From Amycolatopsis thailandensis (GTDB taxonomy: Bacteria > Actinomycetota > Actinomycetes > Mycobacteriales > Pseudonocardiaceae), in NCBI RefSeq assembly GCF_002234405.1, contig NZ_NMQT01000117.1:34769-98768 (forward strand): a stretch of DNA of 64,000 bases, in the 5' to 3' direction. Below the pieces are notes generated by a model, which had not been told where the DNA came from, did not search any database, and saw only the letters and a program-made list of their open reading frames with translations. Positions 23,897-32,943 of this stretch are shown in pieces. The first letter of the stretch is position 1; every line of letters starts with the position of its first letter. The position numbers and the translations under genes are program-made.

Positions 23897-24430
23897 CGGA
23901 CCTCCCACCGGACGACAGGGGCAACGAGGGTGTCGCGGCCTGGGCTGGGCTGGATTCCGGCACCCTCGAGCGGCACGCTAGCCACCCTCGGCCGGGTCGA
24001 CAAGCTCTCCCGCGAAGTTCCCTCGGCCGGTGACCGCGGCGCGCCCGGGAGCCAGGTCTGTGGCACCGAGTACACCGTAGTGGGGCCGGGGTGTGGGATA
24101 CTCGCGGTGGCCGCTGGCCGACGGGCACACGTGAGAGGTGGCGCTCGCGGTCTTGTGGCCCGGTGGTGTGCTGCACATCCTCCACACGCGTCGCCGCTGC
24201 ATGCGGCTCGACGACGTGGCGGGCGGCCCGATGTCGCGAACGTGGCCAGCGCTCCGCCGAGCAGACCTTTTGCCGTACGCGGCGCCCGGACAATCCCGGC
24301 GCCGTCGCGGTGCCGGGCAAGGATTCCCGCTGCTGGTGACCACCACGGCGGAACGAACAGAAAGGGGCCCCTGCGCGGCCGCGTCGAGCCGGTGTGAGCC
24401 AGCCGACGCGCCCGGGGGCGGAGGAGATAT
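23897..24430 (+). other. Divergent gap and long rne leader
   Basis: No gene is supported here. TGTGGGATACT at 24092-24102 looks like an extended -10 (GATACT, 24097-24102). If used, it gives rne an untranslated leader of about 320 nt, GC-rich and able to fold. E. coli rne autoregulates through its leader; whether this one does is unknown. The left part must also hold the protease promoter. Confidence 0.4.
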
Positions 24431-27400
24431 ATGTCGAACGCGGACACACCCGCCGTCACCGGCGGGAATACCGCCACACCCATCGCAGGCCAGCTGGCCG
24501 AACTGCCGCCCCGGATCCGGGTGCACGCGCTGGCGAAGCTCCTGGGATCCAACAGCCGTGAACTGATGGCCAAGCTCGGTGAGCTCGGCGAGACCGTCCG
24601 CAGCGCGCAGTCCAGCGTCACCCGGGATGTGGCCCTCAAGCTCGCCGAAGCCCTCACCAGCGGAGACGAGCCCGAAGCCGTCGAGACCGCTGAAGCGGCC
24701 CCGGCGGCCGAAGCGCCTGTCGTCGAGACCCCGAAGGCCGCCGAGCCCGAGGTCGAGGCCGAGCCGAAACCTCAGCCCGAGCCGGAGCCCGCTCCGCAGG
24801 TGGAAGCGCCTTCGCGGCGTGTCCCGCCCGCGCTGGCCGCCCCGGTGACCCCGGAGCCGCCGCAGGCGACGACCAGGCCCGCGAAGGCCGCCGTGCACGT
24901 CCCGGTGTTCGCCGCGCCGTCGCCGGTGTTCCTGCCGCCGGAGCCCGTCGCGGCGAAGCCGGTCCGCAAGCCGGAGCCGGCCTTCACCCCGACCGAAGAG
25001 ACCGCCTCGGAAGAGGACGAGACGCAGACCGAGCAGGGCGAGGGCCACGGCACCGACGACGACGGTGACGACGCCAACGGCCGTCGCCGCCGTCGTCGCG
25101 GACGCCGTGGTCGCGGCCGGGGCAAGGGCGGCGACGAGAACTCGGCCGAGTCCGAGAACGAAGACGAGCAGCCCGAAGAGCCGCGAGCCCCGCGCGGCCG
25201 TCAGCAGCGCGCGAAGGACAAGGACGCCGAAGAGGCCGAGACCGAGTCCACCGAAGAGGCGTCCGCCGCGTCTGACTCAGCGGAGTCCGATTCGGACAAT
25301 GATGCTGATTCGGACAACGGCAGCAAGCGCCGCCGACGCCGTCGCCGCCGCAAGGGCGGGGACGACGACAGCGCCGAGTCCACCAGCGACGACCCGCCCA
25401 ACACGGTCACCCACGTGCGGCAGGCCAAGGCCGCCGAGACCGAGCGTCCCGCGCGGGACGAGGTCCGCAGCGTGCGCGGCTCGACCAGGCTCGAAGCCAA
25501 GCGCCAGCGCCGCCGTGACGGCCGCGAGGCGGGCCGCCGCCGCGCGCCGATCCTGTCCGAGGCCGAGTTCCTCGCCCGCCGCGAGTCGGTCGAGCGCACC
25601 ATGGTCGTCGCCGAAAAGGGCGAGTCGACGCAGATCGGCGTGCTCGAGGACGGCGTCCTGTGCGAGCACTTCGTGACCTCGTCGGGCACCGGTTCGATCG
25701 TCGGCAACGTGTACCTCGGCCGCGTGCAGAACGTGCTGCCGTCGATGGAGGCCGCCTTCATCGACATCGGCCGCGGCCGCAACGCCGTGCTCTACGCCGG
25801 TGAGGTCGACTGGGACGCCGCCGGTCTCGAGGGCAAGGCCCGCAAGATCGAGCAGGCGCTCTCCACCGGCGACTCCGTGCTGGTCCAGGTCACCAAGGAC
25901 CCGGTCGGGCACAAGGGCGCCCGGCTGACCACGCAGATCTCGCTGCCGGGCCGCTTCCTGGTCTACGTGCCCGCGGGTGGCGCCACCGGTATCTCCCGGA
26001 AGCTCCCGGAGAACGAGCGCCGCCGCCTGAAGGACATCCTCAAGCGCATCGTCCCCGAGGACGCCGGTGTGATCATCCGCACCGCGTCCGAAGGCATCAG
26101 CGAAGAGGAGCTGGACCGGGACGTCCGCCGCCTCAAGGCGCAGTGGGACGTCATCAAGGAGAAGGCCGAAGCCGGCAACGGCGGCAAGAAGAACAGCGCC
26201 CCGGTCATGCTCTACGAAGAGCCGGACCTGCTGGTCAAGGTCGTGCGCGACCTGTTCACCGAGGACTTCGCCAAGCTGGAGATCCAGGGCGACAAGGCCT
26301 GGGACACCATCTACAACTACGTGCAGCACGTGGCGCCGGACCTGGCGGACCGGGTCAAGCGGTACACGGGCACCGGTTCGGCCTTCGCCGACCACCGGAT
26401 CGACGAGCAGATCACCAAGGCGCTGGACCGCAAGGTCTGGCTGCCCTCGGGTGGCTACCTGGTCATCGACCGCACCGAAGCGATGACGGTCATCGACGTC
26501 AACACCGGCAAGTTCACCGGATCGGGTGGCAACCTCGAAGAGACGGTGACCAGGAACAACCTGGAGTCGGCGGAGGAGATCGTCCGCCAGCTCCGGCTCC
26601 GGGACATCGGCGGCATCATCGTCATCGACTTCATCGACATGGTGCTCGAATCCAACCGTGAGCTGGTGTTGCGGCGGCTGACCGAATGTCTCGGCCGTGA
26701 CCGCACCCGCCACCAGGTCGCCGAGGTCACCTCGCTCGGCCTGGTGCAGATGACCCGCAAGAAGATCGGCACCGGGCTGCTCGAGGCGTTCTCGACGCCG
26801 TGTGAGCACTGCAAGGGCCGCGGCGTGGTCGTCTCGACCGAGCCGCAGCGCACCGGTGGCGGCGGCAACGGCCACAACCACGGCGGTGGTGGCAACGGCG
26901 GCAAGGAGCAGCAGCAGGGCTCCCGCCGGTCCCGCGGCCGTGGCAAGGGCGAGGAGCAGAGCCAGAACGAGCCCGCGGCGGCCAAGGCCGAGGTGCCGCA
27001 GGCGTCCGGTCAGCGTGAGTCGGTGGTTTCGGCGGTCCAGGCCGTGGCCAACGCCACGAAGGCGGCCAAGGGCGAGCACTCGCACGAGGTCACCGAGAAC
27101 GTCGAGGGCGCCGCGCTCAACGGGCACGCCCAGCAGCCCGCTGAGCCGGTGAAGGACGCTCCGCAGACCGTCGCCGAGGCGACCGTCGAACAGGCCGCCG
27201 AGGCGGCCGCTGAGCCGGTTTCGGAGCAGGTCGCCGAGGCGCCCGCGACCGAGATCGCCGGTGAACCGGTGACGACTTCGGACGACGAGGCTCCGGCCGC
27301 GCGCGAAGAAGAGATCGCCGTCGTCGGGGAAACGGGCCCGGAGCCGGAAGCTCCCGAGGTTCCGGTGACTCCTGAGGCCGTTGTGACGGAAGAGGTTTCC

Positions 27401-27547
27401 GAACCCGAGGTCCCGGCGGCTCAGGAAGAGAACGAGCCCGAGGTGGACGTCCCGGCTCCGGCCGTGCGGTCCACCACCCGCCGTCGTCCGCGACGGGCGG
27501 CCTCGCGGCCGGCCGGTCCGCCGGTCGAGGCGTCGGAAAAGAGTTAG
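24431..27547 (+). CDS. rne: Ribonuclease E/G
   Basis: Essential endoribonuclease for rRNA maturation and mRNA decay. 1038 residues from ATG after a strong GGAGGAG. Layout: residues ~25-75 form an IF2_N-like motif (LPPRIRVHALAKLLGSNSREL), then a long acidic/Pro-rich region with Arg-rich blocks (GRRRRRRGRRGRGRG), then the catalytic core from ~390 with S1/RNase H-like parts. Catalytic Asp residues are D689 (VIDVNTGKF) and D733 (VIDFIDM), 44 apart as in E. coli (D303/D346). The Zn-link Cys are C791 and C794 (CEHCKGRG). A disordered acidic tail ends in RRRPRR-type basics. The catalytic core is central, flanked by disordered arms, as in mycobacterial RNase E. Confidence 0.96.
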   Translation: MSNADTPAVTGGNTATPIAGQLAELPPRIRVHALAKLLGSNSRELMAKLGELGETVRSAQSSVTRDVALKLAEALTSGDEPEAVETAEAAPAAEAPVVETPKAAEPEVEAEPKPQPEPEPAPQVEAPSRRVPPALAAPVTPEPPQATTRPAKAAVHVPVFAAPSPVFLPPEPVAAKPVRKPEPAFTPTEETASEEDETQTEQGEGHGTDDDGDDANGRRRRRRGRRGRGRGKGGDENSAESENEDEQPEEPRAPRGRQQRAKDKDAEEAETESTEEASAASDSAESDSDNDADSDNGSKRRRRRRRRKGGDDDSAESTSDDPPNTVTHVRQAKAAETERPARDEVRSVRGSTRLEAKRQRRRDGREAGRRRAPILSEAEFLARRESVERTMVVAEKGESTQIGVLEDGVLCEHFVTSSGTGSIVGNVYLGRVQNVLPSMEAAFIDIGRGRNAVLYAGEVDWDAAGLEGKARKIEQALSTGDSVLVQVTKDPVGHKGARLTTQISLPGRFLVYVPAGGATGISRKLPENERRRLKDILKRIVPEDAGVIIRTASEGISEEELDRDVRRLKAQWDVIKEKAEAGNGGKKNSAPVMLYEEPDLLVKVVRDLFTEDFAKLEIQGDKAWDTIYNYVQHVAPDLADRVKRYTGTGSAFADHRIDEQITKALDRKVWLPSGGYLVIDRTEAMTVIDVNTGKFTGSGGNLEETVTRNNLESAEEIVRQLRLRDIGGIIVIDFIDMVLESNRELVLRRLTECLGRDRTRHQVAEVTSLGLVQMTRKKIGTGLLEAFSTPCEHCKGRGVVVSTEPQRTGGGGNGHNHGGGGNGGKEQQQGSRRSRGRGKGEEQSQNEPAAAKAEVPQASGQRESVVSAVQAVANATKAAKGEHSHEVTENVEGAALNGHAQQPAEPVKDAPQTVAEATVEQAAEAAAEPVSEQVAEAPATEIAGEPVTTSDDEAPAAREEEIAVVGETGPEPEAPEVPVTPEAVVTEEVSEPEVPAAQEENEPEVDVPAPAVRSTTRRRPRRAASRPAGPPVEASEKS

Positions 27548-27554
27548 TGAACGC

Positions 27555-27594
27555 CGTGGGGCACCCCGGTGTGATCGCATCGGGGAGCCCCACG
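27555..27594 (+). terminator. Hairpin after rne
   Basis: CGTGGGGC-A-CCCCG (27555-27568) pairs with CGGGG-A-GCCCCACG (27581-27594) around a 12-base loop, 8 bp after the rne stop. There is no T-run. Probably a terminator or mRNA 3'-end stabiliser. Confidence 0.5.
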
Positions 27595-27599
27595 TAACC

Positions 27600-27605
27600 T
27601 ATAGA
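27600..27605 (+). promoter_or_regulatory. Possible -10 for rplU-rpmA
   Basis: TATAGA is followed by a small hairpin (GCCCGCC ... GGCGGGC, about 27609-27630) at the 5' end of the predicted rplU leader. No clear -35 is seen. The hairpin could be the site of ribosomal-protein feedback, but this is an inference. Confidence 0.35.
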
Positions 27606-27716
27606 ACGGCCCGCCACCTAGCGGCGGGCACCTTGCGCAGAACCTGGACCACCGAGACTTCCCGGTGGGCCGGTCACGCAAGCCCCCACCCGTTGTCGAG
27701 TAAGCAGGAGACTTCC

Positions 27717-28031
27717 GTGTCGGCGTACGCGATCGTCAAGACTGGCGGCAAGCAGTACAAGGTGGCCGTCGGCGACGTCGTCGAGGTCGAGAAGCTCGAA
27801 GGCGAGCCGGGTACCGAGCACACCTTCCCCGCGGTCCTTTTTGTGGATGGTGGCGACGTCACCACGGACGCCGACGCGCTGGCGAAGGTCTCGGTCACCG
27901 GCAAGGTCGTCGAGCAGACCAAGGGTCCGAAGATCCGGATCCACAAGTTCAAGAACAAGACCGGCTACCACAAGCGCCAGGGTCACCGGCAGAAGCTGAC
28001 CCGCGTCGAGGTCACCGGCATCTCCAAGTAG
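27717..28031 (+). CDS. rplU: 50S ribosomal protein bL21
   Basis: 104 residues. YAIVKTGGKQYKVAVGD at the start and the basic FKNKTGYHKRQGHRQ end are diagnostic. Binds 23S rRNA near the L20 site. GTG at 27717 is preceded by GCAGGAG at the right spacing; the open frame upstream of it is untranslated leader. It is in an operon with rpmA (38 bp gap). Confidence 0.97.
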   Translation: MSAYAIVKTGGKQYKVAVGDVVEVEKLEGEPGTEHTFPAVLFVDGGDVTTDADALAKVSVTGKVVEQTKGPKIRIHKFKNKTGYHKRQGHRQKLTRVEVTGISK

Positions 28032-28069
28032 GACTTTCTCCGGATCTTCGTCAGAAAGAGGATTGAGCC

Positions 28070-28327
28070 ATGGCTCACAAGAAGGGCGCGTCCAGCTCCC
28101 GCAACGGTCGCGATTCGAACGCGCAGCGACTGGGCGTCAAGCGTTACGGCGGCCAGGAAGTCAACGCGGGCGAGATCCTGATCCGCCAGCGTGGCACCAA
28201 GTTCCACCCCGGCGTGAACGTCGGCCGTGGCGGCGACGACACGCTGTTCGCGCTGGCCGCCGGTGCGGTCCAGTTCGGCGAGAAGCGTGGCCGCAAGACG
28301 GTCAACATCGTGCCGTCCGAAGCCTGA
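28070..28327 (+). CDS. rpmA: 50S ribosomal protein bL27
   Basis: 85 residues: MAHKKGASSSRNGRDSNAQRLG with the flexible N-terminus that reaches the peptidyl-transferase centre, then GTKFHPGVNVGRGGDDTLFA. The start is at Met-Ala without the cleavable extension found in Firmicutes. Follows rplU and precedes a strong terminator, closing the two-gene operon. Confidence 0.97.
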   Translation: MAHKKGASSSRNGRDSNAQRLGVKRYGGQEVNAGEILIRQRGTKFHPGVNVGRGGDDTLFALAAGAVQFGEKRGRKTVNIVPSEA

Positions 28328-28355
28328 ATTTCGGCTTCGAGTTAGAACCTCTGAC

Positions 28356-28405
28356 GAGGGGTGGGGCCGGAATATCCGGGCCCACCCCTCGTTTGTTTTG
28401 TTTGT
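28356..28405 (+). terminator. Intrinsic terminator after rpmA
   Basis: Arms 28356-28370 and 28376-28390 (GAGGGGTGGGG... / ...CCCACCCCTC, one mismatch) with loop AATAT, followed by the T-rich GTTTGTTTTGTTTG. This is the clearest Rho-independent terminator in the window and separates rplU-rpmA from obg. Confidence 0.88.
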
Positions 28406-28436
28406 ATCCCTTCTCGCGAGTGAATAGAGGCAAGTC

Positions 28437-29894
28437 ATGGCGTCCCGTTTCGTGGACCGTGCGGTGATCCACCTGACCGCCGGTGACGGTGGGAACGGCT
28501 GCGCCTCGGTGCACCGAGAGAAGTTCAAGCCGCTCGGCGGCCCGGACGGCGGCAACGGCGGCAACGGCGGCGACGTCCTGCTGATCGTCGACCCCAACGT
28601 GCACACGCTGCTCGACTTCCACTTCCGCCCCCACGCCCGCGCCGGCAACGGCAAGATGGGCCAGGGCGGCAACCGCGCCGGAGCGGCGGGCGACACGCTG
28701 GAGATGCGCGTCCCGTCCGGCACCGTGGTGATGACGGAGGACGGCGAGATCCTGGCCGACCTGGTCGGCACCGGTGCCACCTTCATCGCCGCACAAGGCG
28801 GCCGGGGTGGCCTCGGCAACGCGTCGCTGGCCTCCAACACGCGCAAGGCGCCCGGATTCGCGCTGCTGGGTGAGCCGGGGGAGAGCCGGAACCTCGTTCT
28901 GGAGCTGCGTTCGGTCGCCGACGTCGGCCTCCTCGGCTTCCCATCCGCGGGCAAGTCTTCGCTGATCTCCGTGCTGTCCGCGGCCAAGCCGAAGATCGCC
29001 GACTACCCGTTCACCACCCTGGTGCCGAACCTCGGTGTGATCACCGCCGGGTCGACCGTCTTCACCATGGCCGACGTGCCGGGCCTGATCCCCGGCGCCA
29101 GCGAGGGCAAGGGCCTCGGCCTCGACTTCCTGCGCCACATCGAACGGTGCGCGGTGCTGGTGCACGTCATCGACTGCGCCACCTTCGAGCCCGGACGCGA
29201 CCCACTGTCCGATATGGACGCTCTCGAAGAGGAACTGGCCCGCTACACCCCGAGCCTCGGCGGCGACCTCGCCGACCGGCCGCGAGTGGTGGTGCTCAAC
29301 AAGATCGACGTCCCGGACGCCGCGGAACTCGCCGAGTTCGTCCGCCCGGAACTGGAAGCCCGCGGGCTCAGTGTGTTCGAGATCTCCACGGCGTCCCGCA
29401 AGGGGCTGAAGGAGCTGACCTACGCGCTCGCGGCCGTGGTCGAGAAGTACCGCGCCGAGCAGCCGGAACCGGAGCCGGAGAAGGTCGTGCTGCGGCCGAT
29501 GGCCGTCAACGACGCGGGCTTCACCGTCGAGATCGACCCGGAGGAGGAAGGCGCCTTCATCGTCCGAGGTGTCCGTCCCGAGCGGTGGATCCGCCAGACG
29601 AGCTTCGGCAACGACGAGGCCGTCGGCTACCTCGCGGACCGGCTGCAGCGGCTCGGCGTCGAAGAAGCGCTGGCCCGCAAGGGAGCCGTACCGGGGAGCC
29701 CGGTCACCATCGGCGACGTCCAGTTCGAATGGGAGCCGTCGACCCCGGCCGGGGTCGCGGTGCACATGTCGGGCCGGGGCACGGACGTGCGGCTGGAGAA
29801 CAACAGCCGGATCGGTGCCGCCGAGCGCAAGGAAGCCCGCCGGATCCGCCGTGACGGCCCGGACGGTGTCGAAGACGAGACGGAGGACGAGTGA
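28437..29894 (+). CDS. obg: GTPase Obg (CgtA)
   Basis: Ribosome-associated GTPase for 50S assembly and stringent signalling. 485 residues. The Gly-rich Obg fold covers 1-158 (GGDGGNGCASVHREKF, GGPDGGNGGNGGDV); the G domain has G1 GFPSAGKSS at 167-175, switch YPFTTLVPNLGV, G3 DVPGLIPGASEGKGLG and G4 NKID. The OCT domain (about 345-425) and an acidic tail complete it, as in actinobacterial Obg. AGAGG precedes the ATG. The stop overlaps proB's GTG start (GTGA). Confidence 0.97.
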   Translation: MASRFVDRAVIHLTAGDGGNGCASVHREKFKPLGGPDGGNGGNGGDVLLIVDPNVHTLLDFHFRPHARAGNGKMGQGGNRAGAAGDTLEMRVPSGTVVMTEDGEILADLVGTGATFIAAQGGRGGLGNASLASNTRKAPGFALLGEPGESRNLVLELRSVADVGLLGFPSAGKSSLISVLSAAKPKIADYPFTTLVPNLGVITAGSTVFTMADVPGLIPGASEGKGLGLDFLRHIERCAVLVHVIDCATFEPGRDPLSDMDALEEELARYTPSLGGDLADRPRVVVLNKIDVPDAAELAEFVRPELEARGLSVFEISTASRKGLKELTYALAAVVEKYRAEQPEPEPEKVVLRPMAVNDAGFTVEIDPEEEGAFIVRGVRPERWIRQTSFGNDEAVGYLADRLQRLGVEEALARKGAVPGSPVTIGDVQFEWEPSTPAGVAVHMSGRGTDVRLENNSRIGAAERKEARRIRRDGPDGVEDETEDE

Positions 29895-31000
29895 GCTCGA
29901 CCCGGATGGCGATCGCCGACGCGAAGCGCGTGGTCGTCAAGGTCGGTTCCTCCGCACTGACCACCGCCGGCGACGGTCTCGACGTGGCCAGGCTGGACGC
30001 GCTGGTGGACGCGATCGCCGATCGGGTCTCTCGCGGCACGCAGATCGTGCTGGTGTCCTCGGGCGCGATCGGCGCAGGACTCGCGCCGCTCTCGCTCGGC
30101 AAGCGGCCGCGTGACCTCGCCACCCAGCAGGCCGCGGCCAGCGTCGGGCAGCTGGCGCTGGCGCACGCGTACGCCGAGTCGTTCGGCCGGTTTTCCCTGA
30201 CCGTGGGCCAGGTTCTGCTGACGTCGGACGATGTCGTGCGCCGCGCGCACTACCGCAACGCGCAGAACACGTTCACCCGGCTGCTGGCCCTCGGCGCGGT
30301 TCCCGTGGTCAACGAGAACGACACCGTGGCCACCGAAGAGATCCGCTTCGGCGACAACGACCGGCTGGCCGCCTTGGTGGCCCACCTGATCGGCGCCGAC
30401 GCGCTCGTCTTGCTGTCCGATGTGGACGGTCTGTACGACGGGGATCCCCGTGACGGCGCGACCCGCAAGATCGCCGAGGTCGCCGGGGAGTCCGATGTGG
30501 ACGGCATCACCGTCGGCATGTCGAGCTCCGGGCTCGGCACCGGCGGCATGGTCTCGAAGCTCGCCGCGGCACGCACCGCCGCGGGCGCCGGGATCCCGGT
30601 CCTCCTCGCCGCCGCTTCCGAAGCCGCACGCGCGCTCACCACCGCCGAAGTCGGCACCGCGTTCGCCCCGGCGGACTCCCGTCTGTCGGCCCGCCGGTTC
30701 TGGCTGGGCTACGCGGCAGGCGCGTCCGGGAAACTGCATCTCGACGACGGCGCGGTCGCGGCCGTGGTCCGTCGCCGCCGTTCCCTGCTCGCCGCCGGGA
30801 TCACCGGCGTCGACGGTGACTTCCAGGCGGGCGACGTCGTCGACCTGGTCGACCTCCGGCAGCGGACCGTGGCGCGAGGGGTCGTGGCCTTCGACTCGGG
30901 CGAACTGCCCGACCTCATCGGCCGCTCCAGCCACGACCTCCCCGCGGAACAGCGTCGCGAGGTCGTCCACGCGGACGACCTCGTCCCGCTTCGCCGTTAG
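29891..31000 (+). CDS. proB: Glutamate 5-kinase
   Basis: First step of proline synthesis: phosphorylates glutamate. 369 residues with an amino-acid kinase domain (VVVKVGSSALT, LVSSGAIGAG, VPVVNENDTVATEEIRFGDND, LLSDVDGLYDGDP, GTGGMVSKLAAA) and a C-terminal PUA domain (about 280-365). Translationally coupled to obg, the same pairing as in mycobacteria. No proA follows: the next gene is convergent and overlaps by 4 bp. Confidence 0.96.
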   Translation: MSSTRMAIADAKRVVVKVGSSALTTAGDGLDVARLDALVDAIADRVSRGTQIVLVSSGAIGAGLAPLSLGKRPRDLATQQAAASVGQLALAHAYAESFGRFSLTVGQVLLTSDDVVRRAHYRNAQNTFTRLLALGAVPVVNENDTVATEEIRFGDNDRLAALVAHLIGADALVLLSDVDGLYDGDPRDGATRKIAEVAGESDVDGITVGMSSSGLGTGGMVSKLAAARTAAGAGIPVLLAAASEAARALTTAEVGTAFAPADSRLSARRFWLGYAAGASGKLHLDDGAVAAVVRRRRSLLAAGITGVDGDFQAGDVVDLVDLRQRTVARGVVAFDSGELPDLIGRSSHDLPAEQRREVVHADDLVPLRR

Positions 31001-31728
31001 GGCACCAGCCCCGGGGTCAGGGCGATTTCGCGGAGCTGAGCCTCGGTCAGGAGAGGCAGTTCGCGCTGTGCCGGCGGGTCCGGCTTCTCGTCCGTTCCCG
31101 GCCTGGTGCTGTTGGTGGCCGTGATGATGACGATGGCCTCGGCGGTCCGATAACCGGCCTGGTAGGCGACGAAACCCGGGTTGCCGGGCTTCTTGATCGT
31201 CGTCTCCACAAGGGTTCCGCCGCGGACCAGACGCGCCGAGCACGTGGTCGGAGTCGGGTCCTGGCTCTCGCAGGCGACCCCCGTCGAAAGCATCGTGCCG
31301 TCGTTGGTCATCAGTTCCACGAAGACCGAACCCGTCCGGTCGCCCAGTTCGCCCGACATGAGGTAGAGCGTCTTGCCTGGCTGCGGATAGGCCTCCAGTT
31401 TGAGGGGGTCCGCAGGTGTGGCGTAGGTGCGGATCGCCCTGTCGAGCAGGCAGTTCAAGCGGGCCGTCGCAGCCTGGAAGGTCTCTCCGGGCGTCTTCTC
31501 GCCGCAGGGAGAGGTCGCGGCAGGCTCGCTCCGGTCCGGTGGCGCGATGAGCGCGGCCCCCACCGGGAATGCCGCCGCGGCCAGCGCGACCGCCGCGATC
31601 ACCGTCGTCACCCGGCGACGCCGCGAACGGCGGCCCGCGGCGAGTACGCCGTCCCCGGTGAGGCCGATCGGCGGCTCGGCTTCGGTCACGTACTCCTTCA
31701 GTGCGGAGCGGACATCCTGGTCTTCCAT
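30997..31728 (-). CDS. Membrane protein coupled to the ECF sigma factor (possible anti-sigma)
   Basis: 243 residues. A short cytoplasmic N-terminus (MEDQDVRSALKEYVTEAEPP) with RRSRRRR, one membrane helix (about 40-60), and an extracytoplasmic domain of about 180 residues with Cys pairs. Its start codon is 2 bases past the sigma factor stop, and its ribosome site AAGGAG ends right before that stop, so the two are co-translated. It lacks the HxxxCxxC zinc anti-sigma motif, so anti-sigma function rests on position and topology only. The external domain is not one I recognise. Confidence 0.7.
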   Translation of the reverse strand: MEDQDVRSALKEYVTEAEPPIGLTGDGVLAAGRRSRRRRVTTVIAAVALAAAAFPVGAALIAPPDRSEPAATSPCGEKTPGETFQAATARLNCLLDRAIRTYATPADPLKLEAYPQPGKTLYLMSGELGDRTGSVFVELMTNDGTMLSTGVACESQDPTPTTCSARLVRGGTLVETTIKKPGNPGFVAYQAGYRTAEAIVIITATNSTRPGTDEKPDPPAQRELPLLTEAQLREIALTPGLVP

Positions 31729-31730
31729 GA

Positions 31731-32222
31731 CTACTCCTTGCTCGTCGGGGAGGGCAGGACGGCGCGCAACGCCTCGACCCCGCGGGCGGTCTGGCTTTTG
31801 ACGGTCCCTTCGGCGACCCCGAGCAACGAGGCCACTTCGGCGACCGAAAGGTCTTCAAGGAAGCGGAGGACGACCATCGCGCGCTGGCGCGGTGTCAGGC
31901 CACTGAGCACGCGTTCGAGGTCGATCCGGGCATCGCTGTCGTAACCTGGCGGGGCGGCCCGGTCGGGCGGGGCCGAGGTCACCAGCTCCCGGTGGTGTTT
32001 CCGTCTCCTGGACAGGAAGAGGTTGAGCAGGATCCGGCGCGCGTAGGCGTCGACGGTGTCCGGTCTGATCCGCCGCCAATGCCGGTACAGCTGGATGAAC
32101 GTGGCCTGCACCAGGTCCTCGGCGCCGTGCCAGTCGCCGCACATGCCGAACGCCAGTCGCCGGAACCGCTGGACGCGGGCCGCGAAATATTCGTTGAAGT
32201 CGGTCTCTCTCGCTTGTCTCAC
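31731..32222 (-). CDS. ECF RNA polymerase sigma factor, SigE-like subfamily
   Basis: 163 residues. Region 2 (FAARVQRFRRLAFGMCGDWHGAEDLVQATFIQLYRHW) and region 4 (LTPRQRAMVVLRFLEDLSVAEVASLLGVAEGTVKSQTARG) are both complete, with no extra C-terminal domain. This matches the SigE family abundant in Actinobacteria. GTG at 32222 follows GGGGGAG. It directs polymerase to an unknown regulon and is probably held in check by the downstream membrane protein. Confidence 0.92.
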   Translation of the reverse strand: MRQARETDFNEYFAARVQRFRRLAFGMCGDWHGAEDLVQATFIQLYRHWRRIRPDTVDAYARRILLNLFLSRRRKHHRELVTSAPPDRAAPPGYDSDARIDLERVLSGLTPRQRAMVVLRFLEDLSVAEVASLLGVAEGTVKSQTARGVEALRAVLPSPTSKE

Positions 32223-32301
32223 CGGCCACTCCCCCTCTTCGTCTCGCCCTCTCTAGTCCGGAGGGGGCCCGAAAGGCTCAAGCGACAGCGGGGGACCTTT
32301 G

Positions 32302-32937
32302 CTATCGCTTCCCGGGTTCGGCGAGGTGACCGACGAGGCGTGCCAGCTGGTCCCCGTAGGCCTCCGCGAACTCGGCCGAGTTCGGCTCCTGGCCCGAGAC
32401 GGCCCGGACGACGCGGGGGAGCGCGAGCGCGGCGCTGGACGCGGCCATGAAGATCACCAGCAGGAACGCCGGATCGAGGTCGGCGGGGAAGTCGCCCGCG
32501 GCCTGACGGGCGCGGATGTAGTCCACCTGCCGCTGGAGGAAACCGCGCTGGCCTTCGACGCCGATCGCGTCGGGGGCGCCGTCGGTCAGGTTCTCCCAAA
32601 GGAACAGCTTGGCGAGATCGTGGTCCCGGATCCCCGACCGGACGAAGTACTTGACCACTTCCGCGAACGGCTTGTCGTGGTCGGTAGCGGCGACGTAGTC
32701 GTCGTACATCGTCGCGGTCAGCGCGTTGTACAGCCCTTCCTTGCCGCCGAAGTAGTACGAGATCAGCTGCTTGTTCACGCCCGCCTTGGCGGCGATCTCG
32801 CTGACGCGTGCCGCCGCGTAACCCTTCGCGCCGAACTCGGCCTTCGCCGCCTCCAGGAGTTGCGCCTTGGTGCGCTCGGGATCGCGTTGGCGTTCGACGG
32901 GAGCGCGGCGAGGGCTGCGCGGGGCGGCTTCGGACAT
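32302..32937 (-). CDS. TetR-family regulator
   Basis: 211 residues. The N-terminal helix-turn-helix is textbook (ERTKAQLLEAAKAEFGAKGYAAARVSEIAAKAGVNKQLISYYFGGKEGLYNAL); the C-terminal ligand domain is unassigned. TAAGGT ends 6 bases before the ATG, so the mRNA is probably leaderless. It is divergent from an FAD monooxygenase gene across a short region with repeated TTTGGTTGA words. The likely role is repressor of that gene and of itself, relieved by the monooxygenase substrate or product. Confidence 0.9.
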   Translation of the reverse strand: MSEAAPRSPRRAPVERQRDPERTKAQLLEAAKAEFGAKGYAAARVSEIAAKAGVNKQLISYYFGGKEGLYNALTATMYDDYVAATDHDKPFAEVVKYFVRSGIRDHDLAKLFLWENLTDGAPDAIGVEGQRGFLQRQVDYIRARQAAGDFPADLDPAFLLVIFMAASSAALALPRVVRAVSGQEPNSAEFAEAYGDQLARLVGHLAEPGKR

Positions 32938-32943
32938 GAGATC

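Noticed and set aside
25277..27580. 767-codon open frame antisense to rne
   Set aside because: Low-complexity shadow; the forward frame has the catalytic Asp residues and Zn-link of RNase E.
28391..28436. T-rich tract after rpmA as a promoter for obg
   Set aside because: It directly follows a 15-bp GC stem and is better explained as the terminator tail; no convincing -35/-10 pair was found.
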